This document shows, piece by piece, positions 7,211 to 13,950 of a stretch of DNA of 17,681 nt (positions are counted from its first letter, which is position 1; each line of letters starts with the position of its first letter). A program made the translations under genes and the position numbers. The notes under the pieces are model-generated. The model worked only from the letters and a program-made list of their open reading frames with translations. It did not search any database and was not told where the DNA came from. This DNA is from Anaerolineaceae bacterium UBA5365 (GTDB lineage Bacteria > Chloroflexota > Anaerolineae > Anaerolineales > Anaerolineaceae), in the NCBI GenBank assembly GCA_002407905.1, contig DHPL01000022.1:3909-21589 (forward strand), written 5' to 3'.

Positions 7211-8623
7211 TTATAGGATCTGCCCCTGCTTGCGATGCAGGAACTTGCCCTGCCCGGCCTTGCCAAGCCATTCGCCGTCTTTCACCAGGCATTTGCCGCG
7301 GGAGTAAACCGCCACGGGCCAGCCTTGCAGCTCAAAGCCCTCGTAGAGGTTGTAATCCGTACGCTGCTGCGCCAGTTTCTGGCCGTAGCGCACCTGCTTT
7401 TGGGGGTCCCAGAGCACCAGGTCGGCATCGCTGCCTGGCTCCAGGCAGCCCTTTTGAGGGTAAAGGCCGAATATGCGGGCCGGGTTCTCGGCGGTCAGTT
7501 CCACGAAGCGGTTTGGGCTCAGGCGTCCGCTGCCTACTGCGGCCGTCCAGAATACCGGCAATCGGTCCCCTACGCCCGGAAGGCCATTGGGGATCTTGCT
7601 AAAGTCGCCTTCGCCAAGTTCCTTCCCTGGGATTGCCACCATTTCGCCGTCATACTCAATGGGCGTGGTGCCGTCGTAGTAAAAGGGGCAGTGATCGGTG
7701 GCCAGGACCTGGATCGTGCCGTTAGCCAGCCCTTCCCAGAGGCGTACCTGGTCCGGCTTGGTGCGCATTGGCGGCGAGCAGATCCACTTGGCGCCGTCTT
7801 CCCGCTGCAGCTCTTCCTCGCTGAAAAACAGGTATTGGGGGCAGGTCTCGCCCATCACCGATTGGCCTCTGCCGCGCCCGTAAGCCAATTGGTCCACTTC
7901 GCCAGCCACGTTCATGTGCACCAGGTAAACGGGCGCACCGGCCTGGGCGCCAATGGCAATCGCGCGGAGGCTGGCCTCAACTTCGCCCCAGGCAGGCCGG
8001 GTACGTGCATGCCAGATCGGTTCGGTATGGCCCGCTGCCAGGGCTTCGTCCACCAGCACATCGATGATATCGCCGTTTTCAGCGTGCACCATGCTCAGAA
8101 TGCCGTGTTTTCCGGCGATGCGCATCACCTTGAAAATATCGCCGTCTTCCAGGCGCAGGCGGTCATTATAGGCTGTGAAAACCTTCAGGCTGGTTACGCC
8201 GTACTCCGGCAGCCTGGGAATCTCGGCCGCCACATCAGCGTCGAAACGGGTGATATTCATGTGGAAACCGTAATCAATGGGGCACTTGGCTGCCTTTTCC
8301 AGCAAACGGTCGATGTTTTCTCTCAGGCTGCCTTCGTCCTGCGGCACGAAATCGATCACAGTGGTCGTTCCGCCAAATGCAGCGGCTTTTCCGCCGGTGT
8401 AGTGGTCGTCAGAGGAAACAGTGCCAAACATCGGCAGGTCCAGATGCACGTGGCAATCCACGCCGCCCGGCAGGATCAGGAGGCCGCTCGCGTCCACTAC
8501 TTCGTCTGCCGCGGCATCTATCCCGGGAGCCGCCTCAAGGATGACCCCGTCTTCCACAAGAAGATCAGCCTGCTGGCTGGCCTGTCCGCTGACCAATGTA
8601 CCGTTCTTGAATAGTATACGCAT
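7211..8623 (-). CDS. Dihydropyrimidinase / D-hydantoinase
   Basis: A zinc amidohydrolase that opens cyclic ureides (dihydropyrimidines or 5-substituted hydantoins) to N-carbamoyl amino acids in the cytoplasm. With the start at 8623 it has 470 residues, normal for the family. The metal site is intact: DCHVH with His58 and His60, the lysine to be carboxylated at Lys147 in TSLKVFTAYND, His180 in MVHAENGD, His236 in YLVHMNVAGE and Asp310 in LATDHCPFYYD. I prefer 8623 (MRILFKNGTL) because it begins one base after the upstream stop and matches the usual N-terminus; an ATG at 8680 would add 19 atypical residues. It is the last gene of the folD operon. The substrate could be dihydrouracil, hydantoins or a purine-derived ureide. 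The E. coli YgeZ/HyuA protein is a functional parallel. Confidence 0.93.
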   Translation of the reverse strand: MRILFKNGTLVSGQASQQADLLVEDGVILEAAPGIDAAADEVVDASGLLILPGGVDCHVHLDLPMFGTVSSDDHYTGGKAAAFGGTTTVIDFVPQDEGSLRENIDRLLEKAAKCPIDYGFHMNITRFDADVAAEIPRLPEYGVTSLKVFTAYNDRLRLEDGDIFKVMRIAGKHGILSMVHAENGDIIDVLVDEALAAGHTEPIWHARTRPAWGEVEASLRAIAIGAQAGAPVYLVHMNVAGEVDQLAYGRGRGQSVMGETCPQYLFFSEEELQREDGAKWICSPPMRTKPDQVRLWEGLANGTIQVLATDHCPFYYDGTTPIEYDGEMVAIPGKELGEGDFSKIPNGLPGVGDRLPVFWTAAVGSGRLSPNRFVELTAENPARIFGLYPQKGCLEPGSDADLVLWDPQKQVRYGQKLAQQRTDYNLYEGFELQGWPVAVYSRGKCLVKDGEWLGKAGQGKFLHRKQGQIL

Positions 8624-8624
8624 C

Positions 8625-9197
8625 TTAACCTTGGCTTTCTTTGAGTACCAGGCCGCCCAATAACTCCAGGAGCTGGGCATCGCTCAGGTTCAGTTCGGGG
8701 GGATTGGCCTGGTATTCCTGGTCCTTCGCGGCGCGCTCCCGCAGGGCATGCCAGAGGACCTGGCGCTCTTCATCGTGCACGGGCAGATCCTTCAGCGTCC
8801 GGGCTGCCTTCACACGCCCCATGGTCGTGTAAAAGAAACTCACCCGCTTCCAGGCCCCGGAGCTTACCGGTTCGGCCAGGCTCATAAGCGGGCCGATCTG
8901 CAGCTTGAAATACTCCTCCTCGGCCCGCGGATGTTCCCTTTCGTCCTTCAGCAGGTCCTTGCGGCGCACCAGTTCAACGCCCAGAACCTTTGCCAGGTAG
9001 CGTATCTGCCAGCGCTGGCTGCTGCCAAAGGCCCCGGTTTGATAGAAAGCCAGGTAGTCCACCGCGATCACCTTTGGCGCGCTCTTAAGCGGGATGCGAT
9101 ACCAGCCCAAAAGCCGCGCGATATCCAAATCGCGCTGGTTGGGCATGATGGCTACCAGCACCAGGGCGTAATCCGGCAGCTGCTCTGGGGCGTTCAT
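8625..9197 (-). CDS. Protein of unknown function, 190 residues, inside the catabolic operon
   Basis: I do not recognise a named family. The protein is soluble, with no signal peptide or membrane helix. The N-terminal half has a regular beta-rich pattern: DYALVLVAIMPNQRDLDIAR, LGWYRIPLKSAPKVIAVDYL, AFYQTGAFGSSQRWQIRYLA, then REHPRAEEEYFKLQIGPL near residues 87-104. Conserved-looking Trp, Tyr, Arg and Pro positions (WYRIP, FYQTGAFG, PRAEEEYFKL) suggest a small binding fold, possibly of the PUA/EVE/ASCH kind, but this is a guess from spacing alone. The C-terminus is helical and charged (ERQVLWHALRERAAKDQEY). Its ATG overlaps the stop of the PLP enzyme gene (ATGA), and its stop lies one base before the hydantoinase ATG, so it is firmly part of the operon. 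A regulatory or nucleic-acid-related role is as plausible as a metabolic one. Confidence 0.75.
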   Translation of the reverse strand: MNAPEQLPDYALVLVAIMPNQRDLDIARLLGWYRIPLKSAPKVIAVDYLAFYQTGAFGSSQRWQIRYLAKVLGVELVRRKDLLKDEREHPRAEEEYFKLQIGPLMSLAEPVSSGAWKRVSFFYTTMGRVKAARTLKDLPVHDEERQVLWHALRERAAKDQEYQANPPELNLSDAQLLELLGGLVLKESQG

Positions 9198-10669
9198 GTC
9201 AATTGCACGCCCGCCTGGTTATTGAATTCCTCGATCAGCCGGTCGATCTCGGGGGCCTGGGCCTGAACTTCCAGCCAGTAATCCGGGTCGTACCACTGAG
9301 CCTGGATTTCCTCGTAGGTTTTGCCCTGCTGTTCAACCCAGGTGTAGTACTTGAGGTTATGGATGCGTTTCCGGTCCGGATAAGTCAGTTCGGCCATGTT
9401 GCTGGTGTTTTCACCCAGGAGGTAGCGGGCATGGTCGGCGATGGCATCTGCTTCGCTGTAGACGCCTTGCTCCTCGTCCATCTCGGTAAGCCTGCTTTTG
9501 TACAGTTCCATCGAATCGGTCAGGATGGTAAAGACCACGTCCCGGCTGCTGAGTTCGTTCCACTTCGCGAACTTGATCGCCGAAAGCATATTGCCGATGC
9601 CGCTGAAACCGAAGAGGTCCAGGCTTTGCAGGGTGGCTTCGTCCACGCCGCTGGAGCGCAGGAGGTCTTGCCCGGCAGGTTCATTAAAGAGACGCGCCAG
9701 GCGGACCACAGCGTTGTCATCAATGGCGGTCACAAAATCCGTACCGCGCACGTTGTGCACCCAGGGCACGTGTTTATCGCCGATGCCCTCAATGCGATGC
9801 GCGCCGAAGCCGTTGTCCAGCAGGGTGGGGCACTGCAGGGCTTCGCTGGCGATCACTTTGATCTCCGGGTATTCCTGGCGCAGGCGGTCGCCGGCAGCGA
9901 TGGTCCCGGCAGAACCGGTTGCCAGGGCAAAGCCCGCCAGATTGTCGCGTTCGCCCAGCACTTGCCTGGCGATATCCAGGTAAGCCGAGCCGGTCACCTG
10001 GTAATGCCAAAGGTAGTTGCCCATCTCATCGAACTGGTTGAAGATCATCAGGTCCTGGCCGCTGCGGCGCAGTTCCCAGCATTTATCAAAGATCTCTTTC
10101 ACGTTGGATTCGGTCCCGGGCGTGGCAATCACTTCTCCGGCAATGGACTCCAGCCACTCAAAGCGCTCGCGGCTCATGCCTTCCGGCAGGATGGCGATGG
10201 ACTCGCAGCCTAAAAGGTGCGAATCATAGGCGCCGCCGCGGCAATAATTACCGGTTGAGGGCCACACAGCCTTCTGGAGTGTGGGGTCAAACTGGCCGGT
10301 CACCAGGGGCGGTACCAGGCAGCCGAATGCCGCGCCAACCTTGTGCGCGCCGGTGGGGAACCACTTGCCCACCAATGCCACGATGCGCGCTTCAACCCCG
10401 GTGAGGCTTTGGGGTAACTCGATGAAGTTCACGCCGCCATATTGGCCGCCAAATTCCTTGGGCTCGTTCTTCCAGGTGATCCGGAACAAATTAAGCGGGT
10501 GCAAGTCCCACAAACCAATATCTTTCAGTTTGTCCTTGATAGCTTGCGGAACAAGCCTTTCGGGGTCCTGCTGCTGGGCCAGGGTAGGGATGATGATCCC
10601 TTTCTGGCGTACGCGCTCCAGCGCGTGTTCCAGGACCTCTTTATTCTTTTCCAGATTGATACGGGCCAT
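9194..10669 (-). CDS. Fold-type II PLP-dependent enzyme of uncertain reaction
   Basis: A 491-residue enzyme of the tryptophan synthase beta / cysteine synthase superfamily. The PLP lysine is Lys110 in FPTGAHKVGAAFG, the substrate loop is PSTGNYCRGG at 137-146, and the phosphate-binding glycine loop is ALATGSAGTIAAG at 248-260. The chain is about 100 residues longer than diaminopropionate ammonia-lyase, with a distinct N-terminal segment (LHPLNLFRITWKNEPKEFGG) and C-terminal extension (YYTWVEQQGKTYEEIQAQWY). ATGs occur at 10672 and 10669; the latter leaves the better 6-base spacing after AGGAG. The open frame extends up to 10825, but that part lies inside the glycosyltransferase gene and looks unlike the family. 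The 5' end overlaps the glycosyltransferase 3' end by about 30 bases. Position beside hydantoinase and carbamate kinase suggests an amino-acid lyase or synthase, perhaps filling the place of YgeX. Confidence 0.85.
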   Translation of the reverse strand: MARINLEKNKEVLEHALERVRQKGIIIPTLAQQQDPERLVPQAIKDKLKDIGLWDLHPLNLFRITWKNEPKEFGGQYGGVNFIELPQSLTGVEARIVALVGKWFPTGAHKVGAAFGCLVPPLVTGQFDPTLQKAVWPSTGNYCRGGAYDSHLLGCESIAILPEGMSRERFEWLESIAGEVIATPGTESNVKEIFDKCWELRRSGQDLMIFNQFDEMGNYLWHYQVTGSAYLDIARQVLGERDNLAGFALATGSAGTIAAGDRLRQEYPEIKVIASEALQCPTLLDNGFGAHRIEGIGDKHVPWVHNVRGTDFVTAIDDNAVVRLARLFNEPAGQDLLRSSGVDEATLQSLDLFGFSGIGNMLSAIKFAKWNELSSRDVVFTILTDSMELYKSRLTEMDEEQGVYSEADAIADHARYLLGENTSNMAELTYPDRKRIHNLKYYTWVEQQGKTYEEIQAQWYDPDYWLEVQAQAPEIDRLIEEFNNQAGVQLT

Positions 10670-11669
10670 CATGCTCTCCTTTGGGTGGGTTGATAAATTC
10701 GGGCACCTTTGGCCTGTCCAGGCGAATGGGACTATGCGCCTCGCTGGGCCCCTCTGCAACGATATAAAGCGGCCGCCCGCGAACTTCGTCATAAATGCGG
10801 GCGATGTACTCGCCGATAATGCCAAGTGAGATCAATTGCACACCCCCCAGGAAGAGCACCATAATCAGGGTGGTAGCCTGCCCGGTGAGCTGCGGGGTGC
10901 GTAAAACACGTAAGATGACCACCAGCGGGATGCCCAAAATGGCCACCGCTGCTGAGATCAAGCCGATGTAGGTGGCAATCTGCAGCGGAACGAATGAAAA
11001 ACTGGTCACCGCGTTCAGGGCGAGCTTGAGCATCTTTTTCAGAGGGTATTTGGTTACCCCGGCATGCCGGGCGGCACGCTTGTATTCAACGCCGATGGAT
11101 TTAAAGCCCACCCAGGCACCCATCCCGCGCAAAAAGCGATGGCGTTCGCGCATATTGTTGAGCACGTTCACCACCTTGCGGTCCAGCAGCCTGAAATCGC
11201 CGGTGTCCATGGGGATGTCAATGTCCGTCAGTTTGTTGATCGTGCGGTAAAACATGGAGGCCGTCTTCAACTTGAATGCGCTCTCGCCTTCACGTTCGCT
11301 GCGCACGGCGTAAACCACCTCGTAGCCTTCGCGCCACTTGCCGATCAGGTCCAGCATTACCTCGGGCGGGTCCTGCAGGTCGGCATCGATGATCATCACC
11401 GCCTGGCCCCGGCTGTAGTCCATGCCGGCCGTTACCGCGATCTGGTGGCCAAAATTGCGCGCAAAGATCACCGGGCGCACGCGTTCGTCCTGCGCGGCCA
11501 GTTTGCGGATCACATCACTGCTGCCGTCCTTGCTGCCATCATCCACCAGAATCAACTCCCAGGGATCGCCAGTCTCGTCCATCACCTCGCGAACGCGGGC
11601 ATAGAGCAGGGGCAGGTTTTCAATTTCGTTGTAAATGGGGGCGATCACGGAAAAAACAGGTTCATGCAT
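10641..11669 (-). CDS. Family 2 glycosyltransferase, polyprenyl-phosphate sugar transferase type
   Basis: This 342-residue membrane-anchored enzyme resembles DPM1/GtrB/ArnC proteins, which move a sugar from a nucleotide donor to undecaprenyl or dolichyl phosphate. The GT-A core shows VIAPIYNEIENLP at 8-20, LVDDGSKDGS at 41-50, the DxD-containing IIDADLQDPPEV at 94-104, and MDTGDFRLLDRK followed by RHRFLRGMGAWVGF. Two membrane helices follow: VPLQIATYIGLISAAVAILG and LIMVLFLGGVQLISLGIIG. A short polar cytosolic tail ends the protein. The ATG at 11669 follows GAGGTG by seven bases and overlaps the end of the threonine synthase-like gene by 8 bases. A cell-envelope enzyme amid nucleobase and amino-acid catabolism is odd; compact packing may simply have swept it into the transcript. 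Confidence 0.9.
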   Translation of the reverse strand: MHEPVFSVIAPIYNEIENLPLLYARVREVMDETGDPWELILVDDGSKDGSSDVIRKLAAQDERVRPVIFARNFGHQIAVTAGMDYSRGQAVMIIDADLQDPPEVMLDLIGKWREGYEVVYAVRSEREGESAFKLKTASMFYRTINKLTDIDIPMDTGDFRLLDRKVVNVLNNMRERHRFLRGMGAWVGFKSIGVEYKRAARHAGVTKYPLKKMLKLALNAVTSFSFVPLQIATYIGLISAAVAILGIPLVVILRVLRTPQLTGQATTLIMVLFLGGVQLISLGIIGEYIARIYDEVRGRPLYIVAEGPSEAHSPIRLDRPKVPEFINPPKGEHDGPYQSGKE

Positions 11670-12915
11670 GCTTCGTCACCTCTTTCAGTGCTGCCAGCGT
11701 TGGCGCGATGGTTGGGGCCTGGCTTACAGCCTGTGTGGCTGCCCGCACATCCTTAAGCCCGCTTCCGGTCACCATCACCAGGCTGGGTTGAGCCGGATTG
11801 TACCCCGATTGCAGGGCTTTGCGCAGGCCGGCAAAAGCCGCGGCGGCGGCCGGTTCAGCAAAAATACCCGCGCTGCCCAGGCTGGGGATCGCCGCCAGGA
11901 TCTCAGCATCGCTCACAGTGATGTATTCACCGCCGCTTTCCCGCACGGCGTGCAGGGCGCGCAAGCCGTCGCGAGGCAGGTCCACGCTGATACTATCGGC
12001 TAAGGTGGTTGATCGCACGGCTTCGATCACCGCAGCCCCTTGCGCGTAGGCATTGGCAATTGCCGCCGACCCCTCCGCCTGCACCCCGATCAGGCGGGGC
12101 AGTCTCTCGATCCAACCCAGGGCCAGAAGGTCCTTAAAGCCCTTCCAGATGCCGGTCAGAATATTGCCATCTCCAACCGGGATGAAAATGTTCAGGTCTT
12201 CCACCTCTGCTTCATTCCGGTGCAGGAAAAACTCCCAGATCTCGAAGGCGGCTGTCTTTTTCCCTTCCGCGGTCAGGTAATTAAATCCCGTGTTGCGGTT
12301 GTACCAGCCAAAGGCCTCGGTGGCCTGCAAACTGAGCTCAAAAGCGTCGTCGTAGCTGCCGTCCACCAAAACTACCTGAGCCCCAAAGCTCAGCAATTGG
12401 GCTACCTTGGCTGGCGGAGCTGTACGCGGGGCCAAAATCAGGCATTTTTGCCCGGTAGCGGCGGCCATACAGGCCATTGCCGCGCCAGCATTTCCTGTGG
12501 AAGCAGCCACTGTGAGTTTCTCGCCCCGGCTGATCGCCGCGGCGATCACGATCGCGCTGGCCCGGTCCTTGAAGGAGGCGCTGGGGTTGGGGCTTTCGTC
12601 CTTGACCCACAACTTGGGCATTCCCAGGCTCCGGCGGATGCCAGGTACCTCGTAGACCGGTGTGCCGCCCACCCGGTGAAGTGGTGTACCGGCAAAACCT
12701 GGATCGGCCACCGGTAATAGCGGCGCGTATCGCCAAATAGAGCGGTCCGGGGAACCCAGAATGCTTTCCCGGTCAACCAGCTCCGGTTGGTCTTCAAAAG
12801 CCAAATGAACAGTCAGGTTTCCCCCGTCGGCGGGGCAGCAGTATTGCACGGAATCCGGCGCGTAAGTCCGGCCGCAGATCGAGCAGGTTAGGTGGTTAAT
12901 GGTCATCATAAGCAT
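11662..12915 (-). CDS. thrC: Threonine synthase-like PLP enzyme with N-terminal zinc ribbon
   Basis: A fold-type II PLP enzyme that normally converts O-phosphohomoserine to threonine. The 417-residue protein begins with a short zinc-ribbon-like region: CSIC at 11-14, then YCCPADGG at 25-32, where the usual last Cys is Asp. The PLP lysine is Lys116 in NPSASFKDRAS, AASTGNAGAAM at 137-147 forms the substrate loop, and the C-terminal part contains SISVDLPRDGLRAL and GIFAEPAAAAAF as in threonine synthases. In-frame ATGs exist at 12915, 12909 and 12906; none has a clear ribosome site, and an 8-bp stem hairpin lies directly upstream. Its position after carbamate kinase, far from hom or thrB, leaves room for a different substrate such as a catabolic hydroxy-amino acid. 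The gene name reflects sequence class only. Confidence 0.85.
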   Translation of the reverse strand: MLMMTINHLTCSICGRTYAPDSVQYCCPADGGNLTVHLAFEDQPELVDRESILGSPDRSIWRYAPLLPVADPGFAGTPLHRVGGTPVYEVPGIRRSLGMPKLWVKDESPNPSASFKDRASAIVIAAAISRGEKLTVAASTGNAGAAMACMAAATGQKCLILAPRTAPPAKVAQLLSFGAQVVLVDGSYDDAFELSLQATEAFGWYNRNTGFNYLTAEGKKTAAFEIWEFFLHRNEAEVEDLNIFIPVGDGNILTGIWKGFKDLLALGWIERLPRLIGVQAEGSAAIANAYAQGAAVIEAVRSTTLADSISVDLPRDGLRALHAVRESGGEYITVSDAEILAAIPSLGSAGIFAEPAAAAAFAGLRKALQSGYNPAQPSLVMVTGSGLKDVRAATQAVSQAPTIAPTLAALKEVTKHA

Positions 12916-12939
12916 CAGGCCGGTTCGCTGGCCGGCCTG
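12916..12939. repeat. Perfect 8-bp inverted repeat between carbamate kinase and the threonine synthase-like gene
   Basis: CAGGCCGG at 12916-12923 and CCGGCCTG at 12932-12939 are exact reverse complements separated by an 8-base loop (TTCGCTGG). The hairpin ends one base before the first possible ATG of the leftward gene, where a ribosome site would be expected. On the plus strand it is followed by CTTTTCTTT, terminator-like, but no gene reads that way here. On the minus strand there is no T-tract, so it is more likely an mRNA processing, stability or translation-control element. Confidence 0.6.
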
Positions 12940-12951
12940 CTTTTCTTTGCG

Positions 12952-13899
12952 CTAAGGCACGATCCACGTGCCCGTTTTTCCCGCGAGGGCTTCACGGATG
13001 TGCTCGGGGTCAGTGATCAGCGCCTTTTTCCCGCCTTTTTCCATGTACTTCAAAATCGCCTCGATCTTGGGCAACATGGAGCCTTTGGCAAAATGCCCCT
13101 GCTTGATGTAGGCCTTGGCTTCTTCCACGGTCAGTTGGTCCAGCCATTTCTGCTCAGGGGTGTTGAAGTTGATGGCAACTTTTTCCACAGCCGTGCTGAT
13201 GATGAAAAGATCCGCCTGCAGGCTGCTGGCCAGGATGGAGGTCCCAAAGTCCTTGTCGATCACGGCCATCGCGCCGCTCAGGTTGCCCTCCGCGTCTTCA
13301 ACCACTGGGATGCCCCCGCCGCCCACGGCAACAACAACAAAACCGTTGTCGATCAGTGTGCGAATGCCGTCTGCTTCCACAATGCGGGTGGGGATGGGCG
13401 AAGCCACCACACGGCGCCAGCCGCGGCCGGCATCCTCCACCACTGTCCAGCCTTCATTTTCGCGTTTTTCCCGGGCCGCGGCCTCGTCCATGAACCCGCC
13501 GATCGGTTTGGTAGGGTTTTGGAAAGCCGGGTCGTTCCGGTCCACGATGGTTTGGGTCACAACGCTCACCACGTTTTTGTCGATGCCCCTGTGCAGAAAC
13601 TCGTTATGCAGCGATTGGGCAAACATGTACCCAATGGAGCCCTGGCTCTCGGCGCCGCAATAATCCAATGGGTTCTCGTGCACTTCATGGGCGGCTAGTT
13701 CCGACCTCCGCAGGATGAAGCCCACCTGGGGGCCGTTCCCGTGCGTGATCACCACGTCCCAGCCGTCCAGGATCATGTCGGCGATGTGCACCATCGTGTC
13801 TGCCGCGCACTGATATTGATCGTGCTGGCTCTGATGGTTCTTATCTTTGATGAGAGCGTTTCCGCCTACGGCGATGACTGCCAAACCTTTTTTCTGCAT
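12952..13899 (-). CDS. arcC: Carbamate kinase
   Basis: The enzyme transfers phosphate from carbamoyl phosphate to ADP, yielding ATP, CO2 and ammonia in the cytoplasm. This is the energy-yielding last step of arginine, agmatine, allantoin or other ureide fermentations. At 315 residues it has family length. Motifs are VIAVGGNALIK near residues 8-18, VVITHGNGPQVGFILRRSE near 49-67, and the CAESQG-like stretch YCGAESQGSIGYMF. RRVVASPIPTRIVE, VVAVGGGGIPVVED and AVIDKDFGTSILASSL follow as the ATP and substrate site. An AGGG-type site (GGGAG) precedes the ATG at 13899 by about ten bases. No carbamoyltransferase is visible in the window, so the source of carbamoyl phosphate must be encoded elsewhere. 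YqeA/ArcC-like kinases sit in the analogous E. coli purine cluster. Confidence 0.95.
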   Translation of the reverse strand: MQKKGLAVIAVGGNALIKDKNHQSQHDQYQCAADTMVHIADMILDGWDVVITHGNGPQVGFILRRSELAAHEVHENPLDYCGAESQGSIGYMFAQSLHNEFLHRGIDKNVVSVVTQTIVDRNDPAFQNPTKPIGGFMDEAAAREKRENEGWTVVEDAGRGWRRVVASPIPTRIVEADGIRTLIDNGFVVVAVGGGGIPVVEDAEGNLSGAMAVIDKDFGTSILASSLQADLFIISTAVEKVAINFNTPEQKWLDQLTVEEAKAYIKQGHFAKGSMLPKIEAILKYMEKGGKKALITDPEHIREALAGKTGTWIVP

Positions 13900-13950
13900 T
13901 GAATGATTTCTCCCGTGGATGATTGGATTATTTCCTTGTCAGGAATGGTT

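Noticed and set aside
7235..8614. Plus-strand open frame of 459 codons opposite the hydantoinase
   Set aside because: The minus strand encodes a hydantoinase with every metal ligand in place. The plus-strand product shows no family motif and no ribosome site.
10670..10825. N-terminal extension of the PLP enzyme to 10825
   Set aside because: The extra 52 residues overlap the glycosyltransferase gene by 185 bases, look unlike the family, and AGGAG sits just ahead of the ATGs at 10672 and 10669.
12916..12949. Rho-independent terminator on the plus strand (hairpin followed by CTTTTCTTT)
   Set aside because: The shape fits, but no plus-strand gene lies upstream for several kilobases. I kept it as an inverted repeat of unknown role.
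13932..13945. Short inverted repeat TTCCT-TGTC-AGGAA upstream of carbamate kinase
   Set aside because: A 5-bp AT-containing stem with a 4-base loop is expected by chance and has no T-tract or conserved partner.
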